From: an uncultured Desulfatiglans sp.
GTDB lineage: Bacteria; Desulfobacterota; DSM-4660; Desulfatiglandales; Desulfatiglandaceae
NCBI GenBank assembly: GCA_900498135.1
Contig: LR026961.1
Span: 707,518 to 771,517 of the forward strand
Direction of reading: 5' to 3'
DNA: 64,000 nucleotides
In this document: positions 17,435 to 26,600 of the stretch, piece after piece
Numbering within the stretch: position 1 is the stretch's first letter
Layout of the letters: every line of letters begins with the position of its first letter
Translations under genes and position numbers: made by a program
The notes under the pieces: generated by a model
The model's database searches: none
What the model was told of the DNA's origin: nothing
Seen by the model: the letters and a program-made list of their open reading frames with translations, nothing else

Positions 17435-17435
17435 C

Positions 17436-19370
17436 TCAACCCACCTCCTGCCAGAGTTCACCGCTTCGAGAGGGATCGTAGCCCCCCATCGCCGTGACGC
17501 GTCGTCGAAAATCATCGGATCGCATCGTTTCGATCGCCATCCGGACCGCCTCGGACTCGAGCGCCTCGCGCAGCACCACGACGTCGTACTGCTCCCGCAC
17601 TACGGGGATAAAATCGAGGTCCAGCGCCTTGGCGGCGGCGAAGATCCCCATCCCGCAATCCGCCACCCCGCTCACGACATCCACCGCGACGGCCGTGTGC
17701 GTGAATTCCTCCTGATCATACCCCCTGACGTCGGCAGAATCAATACCGGCCGATTGGAGGCTGTAATCGAGGAGAACCCGCGTTCCCGAACCGGCCTGCC
17801 GATTGACGAACAGGACGTCCGGCCGCGTCAAATCCTGAAGGCTTTCGATCCCCTTGGGGTTGCCCTTGGCGACCATCAGGCCCTGGTCCCTCAAGGCGAG
17901 GTGAAAGACGGCCACCTGCACTTCCTTCAAGTAGCGCTCGATGTAAGGCAGATTGTACCGGCCGGATTCCACATCCAGGAGATGCGAACCAGCCATGTGG
18001 CACGATCCTTTCTTGAGCGCCAGCAACCCTCCCAGACTTCCCACATTCCCCGAGACGATCCGGGCCGGGAGGCCCAGCCGCCGTAATTCGTCGGCCAGGA
18101 TGTCGATGGTCATGTCGTGGCTTCCGATCATCACCACCGTCCGGCTCAACTCTTCACGGTCCACGAGGAGCGTCGCCTCCACCGTCTCCTTGCGTGAGAT
18201 CCCCTCCGTCAGAAGAGGAACCCTGATCAGGCCTTCTGCCCGGGTCAGACTCGTGATGGACCCGGCCGCCCTCGGCAGCGGCACGGCGACATAACGGCCG
18301 CCTACCTGGCCGATATTGACGCGGAGAAACTCCTCGACCCCCGGTTTCGAAGGGATGTCTCTCACCGGCGTAACCACTACGGTCTGCTCCGTCGGCAAGC
18401 GACGCCCCTGCAGACGGTAGAGGAGCGGTTTGACGAAATGCTCGAAGGAAAGGACCGATGAGACGGCGTAACCTGGGTTTCCAACGACAGGTCTGCCGCC
18501 GACATCGGCCAGGATGGTCGGCTTCCCCGGCATCATCGCCACGCCGTGGACCAGGATCTCGCCCATCGAACCGATGGCGTGCGCGGTGAAGTCCCTGCTG
18601 CCGGCGGATGATCCTGCATTGACTATCACCACATGGGGGCTCAGATCAAGGGCCTCTTGGAGCGCCTGACGGACGCGGTCCTCCTGATCCGGCGCCACCG
18701 GACAGATCACGGCCTCGCCGCCGCACTCCTCGACCAGAGCCGAGAGAAGATGCGCGTTGGACTCCACGATCTGCGTGCCCTCTGGCGCATCGATCCTCCG
18801 GGCATCCTCGAAAGGAACGATCTCGGTACCTGTCGGGATGATCGCGACCAGCGGGCGACGTCGGACCGGCACGTCAAAGACCCCTGCGCTGATGAGCGCA
18901 CCGATGTCGTAGGGCCGGATCCGGTGATCCTGCGTAAAGAGCAACTGGCTGGCGACGACGTCCTCCCCCACCTTGCGCACATTCTGCCAGGGGTAGGCGG
19001 AGGCCCTGATCTCGATCCGATCCGCACCCAGGGGATGGATCTTTTCTATCATGATGACGGCGTTGAATCCCGCCGGCATGGGTTGGCCCGTGTTGATCCA
19101 GACAGCCTCCTTTCCGATCTCGAGCCGGCGCGGCCGGGTCTCGGTCGCCCCATAAGTGTCCGCGGCACGGACCGCCGCCCCGTCCATGGCCGCCGAGTGG
19201 TAAGTCGGCACAGACCAGCGGGCGAAGACCGGCTCGGCGGTGATCCTCCCCAGCGCCTCGCTCACCTCGACACGCTCGGCCTCCGTTCGCCTGCCGCGGC
19301 CGAAACGCTCGAGAAAGAGGCCCTGCGCCTCTTCGATGGTCTTCATATCCAGATAGACGTTTCTCTTCAA
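17436..19370 (-). CDS. MoeA domain fused to a periplasmic-binding-protein-like domain
   Basis: The 644-residue protein has an N-terminal MoeA module (about residues 1-405) with VPTYHSAAMDGAAVRA, VNAGSSAGSRDF and LVHGVAMMPGKPTILA, and a C-terminal substrate-binding-like domain (about 410-640) with GSHDMTIDILADEL, VNRQAGSGTRVLLD and VVSGVADCGMGI. The second part has no signal peptide, so it works in the cytosol and probably senses a molybdenum-related ligand. Fusions of this kind are known in archaea and anaerobic bacteria. The TTG at 19370 with AGGAGAT upstream is the likely start. Next to it lies a ModE-type HTH with no sensor domain, so the two could form a split regulator (inference). Confidence 0.85.
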   Translation of the reverse strand: MKRNVYLDMKTIEEAQGLFLERFGRGRRTEAERVEVSEALGRITAEPVFARWSVPTYHSAAMDGAAVRAADTYGATETRPRRLEIGKEAVWINTGQPMPAGFNAVIMIEKIHPLGADRIEIRASAYPWQNVRKVGEDVVASQLLFTQDHRIRPYDIGALISAGVFDVPVRRRPLVAIIPTGTEIVPFEDARRIDAPEGTQIVESNAHLLSALVEECGGEAVICPVAPDQEDRVRQALQEALDLSPHVVIVNAGSSAGSRDFTAHAIGSMGEILVHGVAMMPGKPTILADVGGRPVVGNPGYAVSSVLSFEHFVKPLLYRLQGRRLPTEQTVVVTPVRDIPSKPGVEEFLRVNIGQVGGRYVAVPLPRAAGSITSLTRAEGLIRVPLLTEGISRKETVEATLLVDREELSRTVVMIGSHDMTIDILADELRRLGLPARIVSGNVGSLGGLLALKKGSCHMAGSHLLDVESGRYNLPYIERYLKEVQVAVFHLALRDQGLMVAKGNPKGIESLQDLTRPDVLFVNRQAGSGTRVLLDYSLQSAGIDSADVRGYDQEEFTHTAVAVDVVSGVADCGMGIFAAAKALDLDFIPVVREQYDVVVLREALESEAVRMAIETMRSDDFRRRVTAMGGYDPSRSGELWQEVG

Positions 19371-19387
19371 ACCCCGATCTCCTTCCC

Positions 19388-20623
19388 TCACTCGAGCAGC
19401 ATGACACGCACGGTCTCCCCCTGATAAAGCCCCTCGGTGTGCAAACCGATCTTCACGAGGCCGTCGGCGCGGATCAGCGTGGATATGAGGCCGGATTTCC
19501 CGAAAACGGGCTCGGCCGCCAGGGTTCCGGCGTCGTCGAAGAGCCTGACGCGGACGTAGTCTTCTCGGCCTGTGACGGATTCGATGTTGCGCGCCAGGCG
19601 GGCCGAGACCTCCTTCGGCCCCTCCTCAGCCTCTGCGGCCACCCCGGAAAGCCTTCCAAGCAGCGGACGCAGAAAAACCTCCGCGACCACCAGGGCCGAA
19701 GCGACATGGCCGGGCAACCCCACAAAAGGCTTGCCGCCGCAACGGCCAAGAATGGTCGGTTTGCCCGGGCTGATGGAGACCCCGTGGACAAGCAGTTCGA
19801 AACCGGGCAAGGCCTCCAGAACGGACAGGGTCAAGTCGCGCATGCCGACCGAACTGCCCCCGGATACCCAGACGGTGTCGCAAAGCCCCAGGGCGTCCGT
19901 CATCTTGGCCTCCAGGGCCTCGAACCGGTCCGGGCAGATCCCGAAATGCTGCGGCTCCGCACCGTGGCGGAGGCAGAACGCCTCCAGCGTATAGCGGTTG
20001 ATGTCTCTCACCTGGCCGGGGGCAGGCAGCGCATCACAGGGCACGATCTCGTCGCCCGTCGAAATGATGCCGACCACCGGACGCCGGTGGACCGAAACCT
20101 CCGCGCAACCGAAACCGGCCAGTGCCCCGATCTCCTGCATGCGCAGGCGCACACCCTTCGGGATCACCGCCGCGCCCTTCCTGAAATCGTCTCCCGGCTG
20201 GATGACATTCTCAAGAGGCGCGATCGGCCGTGAAACCTCCAGGGTCGTTTCGTCGAGCAGCTCCGCATACTCCACCATGACCACCCCGTCGGCACCGTCG
20301 GGCAGCATGCCGCCCGTGGCAATCCGCACGGCCTCCTGCTCCCCGACCTTGACCTTGGGAGCAGCGCCCATTCGAACCTCCCCGGCCAAATTCAGAAGGG
20401 CCGGCAGTCCCTCGGAAGCCCCGAAGGTGTCTCTGGCCCGGACGGCAAACCCATCCATCGCGGACTTGAAAAAGGCCGGCAGATCTTCCGGGGCAAGGAA
20501 ATCCCGCCCCAGTACGCGGCCAAAGGCCTTGTCGACCGGCAGACTTTCCTCGTCCAAAGGATCGAACGCGTTGATCAGGGTCACGACTTCGGCAGTCGTT
20601 TTCAGCTTGAAAAAAGACTCCAT
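19388..20623 (-). CDS. moeA: Molybdopterin molybdotransferase MoeA
   Basis: The 411-residue protein is a single-domain-set MoeA, which inserts molybdate into adenylylated molybdopterin. Visible motifs are LPAFFKSAMDGFAVRA, GGMLPDGADGVVMVE, ISTGDEIVP, VSGGSSVGMRDLT and LVHGVSISPGKPTILG. The ATG at 20623 has CTGGAG upstream. It is the first gene of the minus-strand molybdenum run and precedes the fused MoeA by 17 bases. Two MoeA paralogues side by side suggest division of labour, for example molybdenum against tungsten. Confidence 0.93.
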   Translation of the reverse strand: MESFFKLKTTAEVVTLINAFDPLDEESLPVDKAFGRVLGRDFLAPEDLPAFFKSAMDGFAVRARDTFGASEGLPALLNLAGEVRMGAAPKVKVGEQEAVRIATGGMLPDGADGVVMVEYAELLDETTLEVSRPIAPLENVIQPGDDFRKGAAVIPKGVRLRMQEIGALAGFGCAEVSVHRRPVVGIISTGDEIVPCDALPAPGQVRDINRYTLEAFCLRHGAEPQHFGICPDRFEALEAKMTDALGLCDTVWVSGGSSVGMRDLTLSVLEALPGFELLVHGVSISPGKPTILGRCGGKPFVGLPGHVASALVVAEVFLRPLLGRLSGVAAEAEEGPKEVSARLARNIESVTGREDYVRVRLFDDAGTLAAEPVFGKSGLISTLIRADGLVKIGLHTEGLYQGETVRVMLLE

Positions 20624-20998
20624 GTACAAAGGCTCCAGATCGAATCCGCCCACCGATCGAACCCTACAGTCCAAACGGCTCCACCGCGTACACATCTCAA
20701 AGAGCGGACCAAATTTCGTTGTTTGATTATGTCATAAAAAACATAGCGCTTCAAACAGAAAAACCCCTCGCGATCCTTTCGCAGAATCCGCACGGATAAA
20801 AGCCTCCCTGCAAGGTTGCCATTCGGACTCTGCTGTGGCATGATCGATTCGAGAGCCTCTCGGGCATGTAGACACGGGCGGGGTTGCACAATCCGCCGCT
20901 TGAGACGCCGACTTCTTCGATATCGGCAGGGGTTTTTCATGCCCGGACAAAAAGTTCAGGGTGCTGAATCACCATTTCCGGAGGAACACGAGGAAGAC
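20624..20998. other. Divergent gap between moeA and the unknown-GNAT-AcuA trio (375 bp)
   Basis: The gap holds the ModE-like operator at 20725-20748. No further gene is visible. An alternative start of the next gene lies at 20939. Confidence 0.6.
20725..20748. promoter_or_regulatory. Candidate ModE-type operator
   Basis: TATGT (20728-20732) and ACATA (20741-20745) form an inverted repeat with an eight-base spacer. On the minus strand the site reads CGCTATGT-N8-ACATAATC. The half-site CGCTATGT and the total 18-base core match the layout of the E. coli ModE operator (TATAT-N8-ACATA in front of modA, as I recall it). It lies about 100 bases upstream of moeA, the first gene of a run that encodes a ModE-type HTH. 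Confidence 0.55.
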
Positions 20999-21754
20999 AT
21001 GCAGCCCGCAACGCCGGATCTCAAAGGCAAACGCACTGGCCCCTACAGAAAGTTCATTTACTGGCTTACGCCGGAGGATACAGCCCGCTTGAGGGAGAAC
21101 CTCACCGTGCAAGGCATCAAGGTGAAGGCCGCCAAAGGAGTCGTCTGCACCCCGTTCGACTCCTTCAATCGGATCAGCACCGTCGCGCCCGAGGTCTGGG
21201 ATGACACCTGCAAACGCGCCGGCGCCTGGTACCACACCTCCGACAAGGACGGCCTCCACGCGGTCGTGAGCGCCGCAGCCCTGCCCGGCTATGAAGACCG
21301 TCTCGCTTCGGTCGTCACCGAATCGGACTTCGCTCCGCCCCGCCTGGCCGACAAGGAGGACAAGCGCGCCCTTCTCGAAGACCCCATGCTGAAGGCGCGG
21401 ATGCCCCCGGCCTGGCTCAACGTCCTGCCGCGCGAGGAAGCGATCTATCTCCGCTGGGCGCACCGCATGGGCTCGGAGGAATCCCACTTCAACGCGCTCT
21501 TCCTCACCCACACGGCCAATCACGCCAATTTCATCCATCCACGCTGCTTCGTCGAAGAAGCAGGACGGATCGTTCCTTATTCCATCGACCGTACGGCCCA
21601 CCTGTGCTCCTGTTGCCTCGAGATCTACCAGATCCTCGGGGGTGCCTACCCCGTCAAACAGGTGGCGCCCTGCCCCGGCGCGGCCCTCTTCGCCCGCCTC
21701 CAGCCCGACCGCTACCTCCTGGTACGCTCAGGGGCCGCAGTGGCGGACGACTGA
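20999..21754 (+). CDS. Unknown protein, His/Cys-rich, first gene of an acetyltransferase trio
   Basis: I do not recognise this 251-residue protein. It has no signal peptide or membrane helix. The C-terminal half is rich in His and Cys: HFNALFLTHTANHANFIHPRCF, which I read as a possible metal-binding patch, then HLCSCCLEIYQILGG and APCPGAALF. The N-terminal half has KFIYWLTPEDTARLRENLTV. I placed the start at 20999 where GAGG lies five bases upstream; an ATG at 20939 is also possible. The next gene begins 15 bases after its stop, so it very probably works with the two acetyltransferases. Confidence 0.75.
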   Translation: MQPATPDLKGKRTGPYRKFIYWLTPEDTARLRENLTVQGIKVKAAKGVVCTPFDSFNRISTVAPEVWDDTCKRAGAWYHTSDKDGLHAVVSAAALPGYEDRLASVVTESDFAPPRLADKEDKRALLEDPMLKARMPPAWLNVLPREEAIYLRWAHRMGSEESHFNALFLTHTANHANFIHPRCFVEEAGRIVPYSIDRTAHLCSCCLEIYQILGGAYPVKQVAPCPGAALFARLQPDRYLLVRSGAAVADD

Positions 21755-21769
21755 AAGGACGCCGCGGCC

Positions 21770-22360
21770 ATGACAGCGTCGAGCGGACCCCGCGCATCGA
21801 TCGACAAGAAATACCCCAAGGAGATCCTTTTGCCGGACGGCCGGGAAGTGCTCATCCGCCCTCCCGGCAAGGCGGACGCCGACGGGTTGCTTGGGCTCTT
21901 TCAAAGGCTGCCGCTCATCGAGCGCTGGTGCTTCGGTGAAGATCCCTGCGAGCGGGGCGTCGTCGAAGGCTGGATCGATCGGCATCTGGAGGGTCGGACA
22001 TTCGGCATTCTAGCCCTTTGTGAAGACGAAGTGGTGGGATTCGGCGCCATCTTACGCCCCGGCTACGGCGGCCGCCGCCACACGAGCACCCTGCAGCTCG
22101 CGGTCCTGCCCCCGTTTCGAAAGCTCGGCCTGTGCACATGGATGACCCTGGATCTCATTCGCCGGGCCATGGAGTTCGACATCGAGACCCTCCGCGCGGA
22201 CCTCGTGATGGGGCTCGAAAACGACGTGATCGAGACGCTCGGCCAGTGCGCCTTCGTCGAACGGTGTGTCGTCGAGGACGGCTTCAGGTGCCCGGACGGG
22301 ATGTGCTACGTCACGGTGGTGATGACGAGAACACTCTATCCGACCTGGGGCGATTTTTGA
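21770..22360 (+). CDS. GNAT-family N-acetyltransferase
   Basis: The 196-residue protein follows the GNAT fold: an opening ILLPDGREVLIRPPGKADAD of the kind seen in protein acetyltransferases fused to acyl-CoA synthetases, then VVGFGAILRP, and LQLAVLPPFRKLGLCTWM, where the usual acetyl-CoA loop RxxGxG reads RKLGLC. It is probably a cytosolic acetyltransferase of a protein or small amine. Its stop is separated by four bases from the AcuA-like gene, so the two are co-translated. Confidence 0.8.
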   Translation: MTASSGPRASIDKKYPKEILLPDGREVLIRPPGKADADGLLGLFQRLPLIERWCFGEDPCERGVVEGWIDRHLEGRTFGILALCEDEVVGFGAILRPGYGGRRHTSTLQLAVLPPFRKLGLCTWMTLDLIRRAMEFDIETLRADLVMGLENDVIETLGQCAFVERCVVEDGFRCPDGMCYVTVVMTRTLYPTWGDF

Positions 22361-22364
22361 GCCG

Positions 22365-23030
22365 ATGAGCCGCTTCCCGCCACAGGTCACCCGCCTGCAG
22401 ACCCCTAGAGGCCCCGTCGATATCCAATCGTTCTGCCCCCCCGAGATGATCGGGCCTTTGGATTTCGACCCCTCGCTCAAACGGTACACCGCCTACAAAC
22501 CGCTCCTCTCGGACAAAGAGACCCTGCTTGCAGCCGCCTCGAAAGAGGAGCAGAACGTCACGCTCGCCTGCACGGAAAAAGGCGACATCGTGGGTGTGGC
22601 CCTGCTGGAATATCCCTCGAAGGAGGAGCGCTGGGTCCGGGTAGGCGAGCGGACCATGATGGAGGTCGCCGTGATCGAGGTAGGCGCCGCCTGGCGCTCC
22701 GCCGGCATCGCGCGGGAGATGCTGCGCGCCCTCGTCGATCACCCCCTGAAGGAAAACCGCATCTTCTACATGGTCGGGTACTCCTGGACCTGGGACCTCG
22801 AAGGCACGGGGCTCACCCCCATCCGTTACCGCGAGATGCTGATCGGGCTGTTCTCGGCCTTCGGTTTCAGGACCTTTCAGACCAACGAACCCAACGTCCT
22901 GCTCCGGCCTGAGAACCTCTTCATGGCACGCATCGGCGGACAGATCCCCGAAGGCTTGCAGAAACGCTTCAAATGGGTCCGCTTCGATATGGATCGCTAT
23001 ATGGAGGACACCGGTTGGAAAGGCGCATGA
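22365..23030 (+). CDS. AcuA-like protein acetyltransferase
   Basis: The 221-residue protein resembles Bacillus AcuA, the GNAT that acetylates and silences AMP-forming acetyl-CoA synthetase. Shared blocks, recalled from the family, are the acetyl-CoA loop region IEVGAAWRSAGIAREML, WTWDLEGTGL, and near the C-terminus NLFMARIGGQIPEGLQKRF. Length is close to that of AcuA (about 210). It is the third gene of a tight plus-strand run. Several acyl-CoA synthetases occur elsewhere in the window and could be targets (inference). Confidence 0.75.
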   Translation: MSRFPPQVTRLQTPRGPVDIQSFCPPEMIGPLDFDPSLKRYTAYKPLLSDKETLLAAASKEEQNVTLACTEKGDIVGVALLEYPSKEERWVRVGERTMMEVAVIEVGAAWRSAGIAREMLRALVDHPLKENRIFYMVGYSWTWDLEGTGLTPIRYREMLIGLFSAFGFRTFQTNEPNVLLRPENLFMARIGGQIPEGLQKRFKWVRFDMDRYMEDTGWKGA

Positions 23031-23084
23031 CAGGCGGTTCGAAGGCCCGTTTCCACTCCGCGCCGCAACGGGAAGAACATCCGC

Positions 23085-23522
23085 CTACCGCTTGAAGAGC
23101 AGCAGGGCGCCCAGCATGAGGAGCAGCACCCCCGCCATACGCCGCATGTCGAAAGGGATCCCTTTGAACCCGAACCAGCCGTAGTGGTCCAGAATGAGCC
23201 CCGTAGTCAACTGCGCCGCGATCGTCGCTCCCATGGCGGCGGCTGTCCCGATCCGGGGAACGGCGACGATCGTCAGGGTCACGAACATGGCCCCCAGAAA
23301 CCCGCCTGTCAGTTCCCACCACGCAGCGTCGTAAATCCCCTTCAGGCTGCCGCGCCCCGTCACGAGCACCACCGCCAGGAGGGCCAGAGTCCCTACAGCG
23401 AACGATATGCAGGAGCTTTCAAGAAACCCCACCTTCTGAGCGAGGCGTGCGTTGATGGAGGGCTGGAGGGCGACAGCCATGCCGCCGGCGAACATCAGTG
23501 CGAACAAAACGTAATGGGACAT
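23085..23522 (-). CDS. Small DMT-type transporter, YdcZ/DUF606 family
   Basis: The 145-residue membrane protein has five predicted helices and the family pattern ALQPSINARLAQ in the first loop and GTAAAMGATIAAQLTTGLILDHYGWFG in the middle. Members are half-size relatives of drug/metabolite transporters; the substrate is not known. The ATG at 23522 gives the normal family length; the long frame reaching 23948 adds unrelated residues. It is downstream of dnaE2 but separated by 137 bases. Confidence 0.82.
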   Translation of the reverse strand: MSHYVLFALMFAGGMAVALQPSINARLAQKVGFLESSCISFAVGTLALLAVVLVTGRGSLKGIYDAAWWELTGGFLGAMFVTLTIVAVPRIGTAAAMGATIAAQLTTGLILDHYGWFGFKGIPFDMRRMAGVLLLMLGALLLFKR

Positions 23523-23659
23523 GGGATCGTCTCCTCCCGTCAACTTATCCGTGTTTGTCCACCGGACCCCGCAGGCGGCGGATGGCCGCCCGGGCCGGTG
23601 TCGAAATCCCATGATAGCCATTATCGGATGTTTTTCCAGGAAAAATCCACCTGCAGGCC

Positions 23660-26600
23660 TCAGGCCCCACCGGCCGATCCTTGCGCCGCCCCCGCCTCCT
23701 GCGGACGTCCGCACCCCGTGTACTTGTCCAGAAAGCCGATCCAGCGCACGTTCAGGCTCAATGCCCCGCCGTCGTCCTCCACCCGGCCTTTGAGGACATA
23801 GGGCCGCGCCGCCTCCAGCAGGTGGCAGTACCGGTCGTAGACCCGCGGGAAAAAGACCGCTTCGTAGATCCCGGTGGGGTCCTCGAAACTCACGAACTTC
23901 ATGGCCTCCCCGCCCCGCGTGTGCACGGTCTTGCCGGTCACCCACCACCCGACGGCCGTGACCTCACGCCCCACACAACGCCGCAGGTCCCGGGCCCAGG
24001 CCGGCCGCAGCCGCACGAGGGCATCCCGATAGCACGCGATGGGATGGACCGAGACGTAAAAACCGAGGGTCTCGGACTCCTGCCGCAGCCGGTCGGCGCG
24101 GCAAAGCGGCTCCCCGCGGCCGGGCGGGCGCATCGGAGCCGGATCGGGGCAGTCGAAGAGGCCCGGGCACCTCCGGCTTCGATCGCGGGCGAAAAAGCCC
24201 AAGGCTTGCCAGACGAGGGCCGGGCGGGCGGCCTCCCCCTCCAGGCGGTCGAAGCAGCCCGCCTTGATCAGGATGCGCGCGTCCTGGAGCGTAATCCGCC
24301 CCCGCATGCGCCCCAGGAAGGACTCGAAGGACCCGAAAGGCCCGTTCTTGCCCCGCTCCTCCAGGATAGCCGCGGCGCCCTCCGCGGAAAGGGCCTTCAG
24401 CTGCATCAGCCCCACCCGCACATCCCGCCCGACGCCGGTGTAGGCCGACGCGCTCGCATCGATGTCCGGCGGCAGAACCCGCAGCCCCATGCGTCGCGCC
24501 TCGGAGATGTATCCGAAGGTGTTGTAGTAGCCCCCGCCGTTCGAGATCACCGCGGCCATGAACTCGGCCGGGTAACGGGCCCGCAGCCAGGCCGACTTGT
24601 AGGCTACGAGCGTGTAGCTTGCCGAGTGGGGCTTGCAGAAGCTGTAACCGTCGAAGCCCATCATCATGCGCCAGACATCCTCGACGGTCTCCCGCCCCAC
24701 GCCCCGCCGGGCGGCGCCGGCGCAGAACCGCGCGTAGAAGTCCTTGAGCCTCTTCTCGCGGTGCTTCTTGCTCACGACCTTGCGGAGGGTGTCCGCCTCC
24801 CCGGCCTCGAACCCGGCCAGGTGGACCGCCGCCAGGCTCAGCTGCTCCTGGAAGACCATCACCCCGAGCGTCTCCTCCAGAACGGGGCGCAACAGCGGAT
24901 GGGGCGGCTCCCACGGCGCGCCGTGTAAACGCTCCACCCAGGTGTGAATGCTCTGGTTGGAGGCCGGTCGGATGATGGAGGTGACCACCACGTTCAGATG
25001 GAAATGGTCCATCCGCCGGTACGCCTCGAAATCGACCCCCCGGCTGACCTGGGTCAGGACCCGCCGGGTCGCCGGACTCTCGAAGTAGAAGACCCCGAAG
25101 GTGTCGGCCCGATGGAAGATGCGGACGGCCGCGGGGTCGTCGAGCGGATCGAGTTCGTCATAGGCCGGCACCCGGCCCGGGTGGTTCTCCGACGCCATGG
25201 CGAGAGCGTCCCGGATCACCGCCAGACTCCGGTTGCCGAGGATGTCGATCTTCACCAGCCCCGCATCCTCCACCGCATCCTTTTCCCATTGAAGGACCGG
25301 CACCCCCTTGGCCGATATCTCCACCGGACAGTAGCGGCGGATGTCGTCCGGCACCACCACCATCCCGCCGCAATGGGTGGACAGGTGGTTGAAATGCCCT
25401 TCCAGTTTGACCGCGGCATCCAGGATCGCACCCCAAGGCTCCTTGAAGTCGAGGCCGCGCATCCGGGGGTGCATCCGGAGCTCCGCCCCCATCTTGCCGA
25501 GCCGCCACCCGTAGCCGATCCTGCCGGTCACGCGGGCGATCTCGCCCTCCGTCAGGCCGAACACCTTGGCCACCTCGCGCACCGCCGCCCGCGCCCCGAA
25601 AGTGTTCTGGTTGGCCACCATGGCCGCCCGGCGGTGGCCGTAGCGCGCAAAGGCCTCGTCCATCACCTGCTCCCGCTCGTCCCAGGCGAAATCCACGTCG
25701 ATGTCGGGCGGGTCCAGGCGCCCCGGGTTCAGAAACCGCTCGAAGAGAAGGTTGTGCCGCACGGGGTCCACATGCGTAATCCCCAGGGCATAGGCCACGA
25801 GGGAGGCCGCGGCGCTGCCGCGCCCGCAGGAGTAGCGGACCTTGCGGGTCATCTCCGCCACCACCAGGAAATAATGGGCAAAGTTCTTGGCGCGGATGAT
25901 CTCCATCTCGTGGTCGAGGCGCCTGCGAACGGCCTCGGTGAGCGGACCGCAGCGCCGCCGGCAACCCTCCAGGGCCGCCTGGTAGAGGCGGTCGAAGGCC
26001 TCCCGGTCGCCCATCCCCGCAAAGCGGGGAAAGACGATCCGGTTGAACTCCCACGCCGTCAGACAGCCGTCCGCCACGCGCAGGGTGTTGGCAACGGCCG
26101 CCGGGGCGTGTGGAAACTGGTCGATCATGGCCGGCGGGGGCTGGAGAAAATCCGCCTCCCTGCAGACATCCGCCGGCTCCAGGCGCGAGAGGGTGCTGTT
26201 TTCGGCAATGGCCCGGAGGATCCGGTGCAGGGGGAAATCCCCGCGCTCCACGAGAAAGACCCGGCTCGTCGCTACGGGCGGCAGGCCGCTCCGGCGGGCG
26301 AAGGCATAGGCCCGGGCCATCCCGTACCCGGGCGACATCTCGACGAACAAATCGTCCCGGCTGTCCCTCCGCAGCGCCTTCAGGAGGCGGATGTCGTCCG
26401 AGAGGACCGTCAGGCCGCGCCGCCTGTCCCGCAGGACCCCGATGAGATCGAAGTCCGGATCACAGTGACGGGCCGAGATCACCGCGGAAAGATTGGCGTA
26501 GCCTGCCTCGTCCTTGACCAGCAGCACCGCCCGGCGCCCCCCGTGCACGAGTTCACTCCCGGCGATGGGCGTGATCCCGTGCTCCCGCGCGGCCTGGAGG

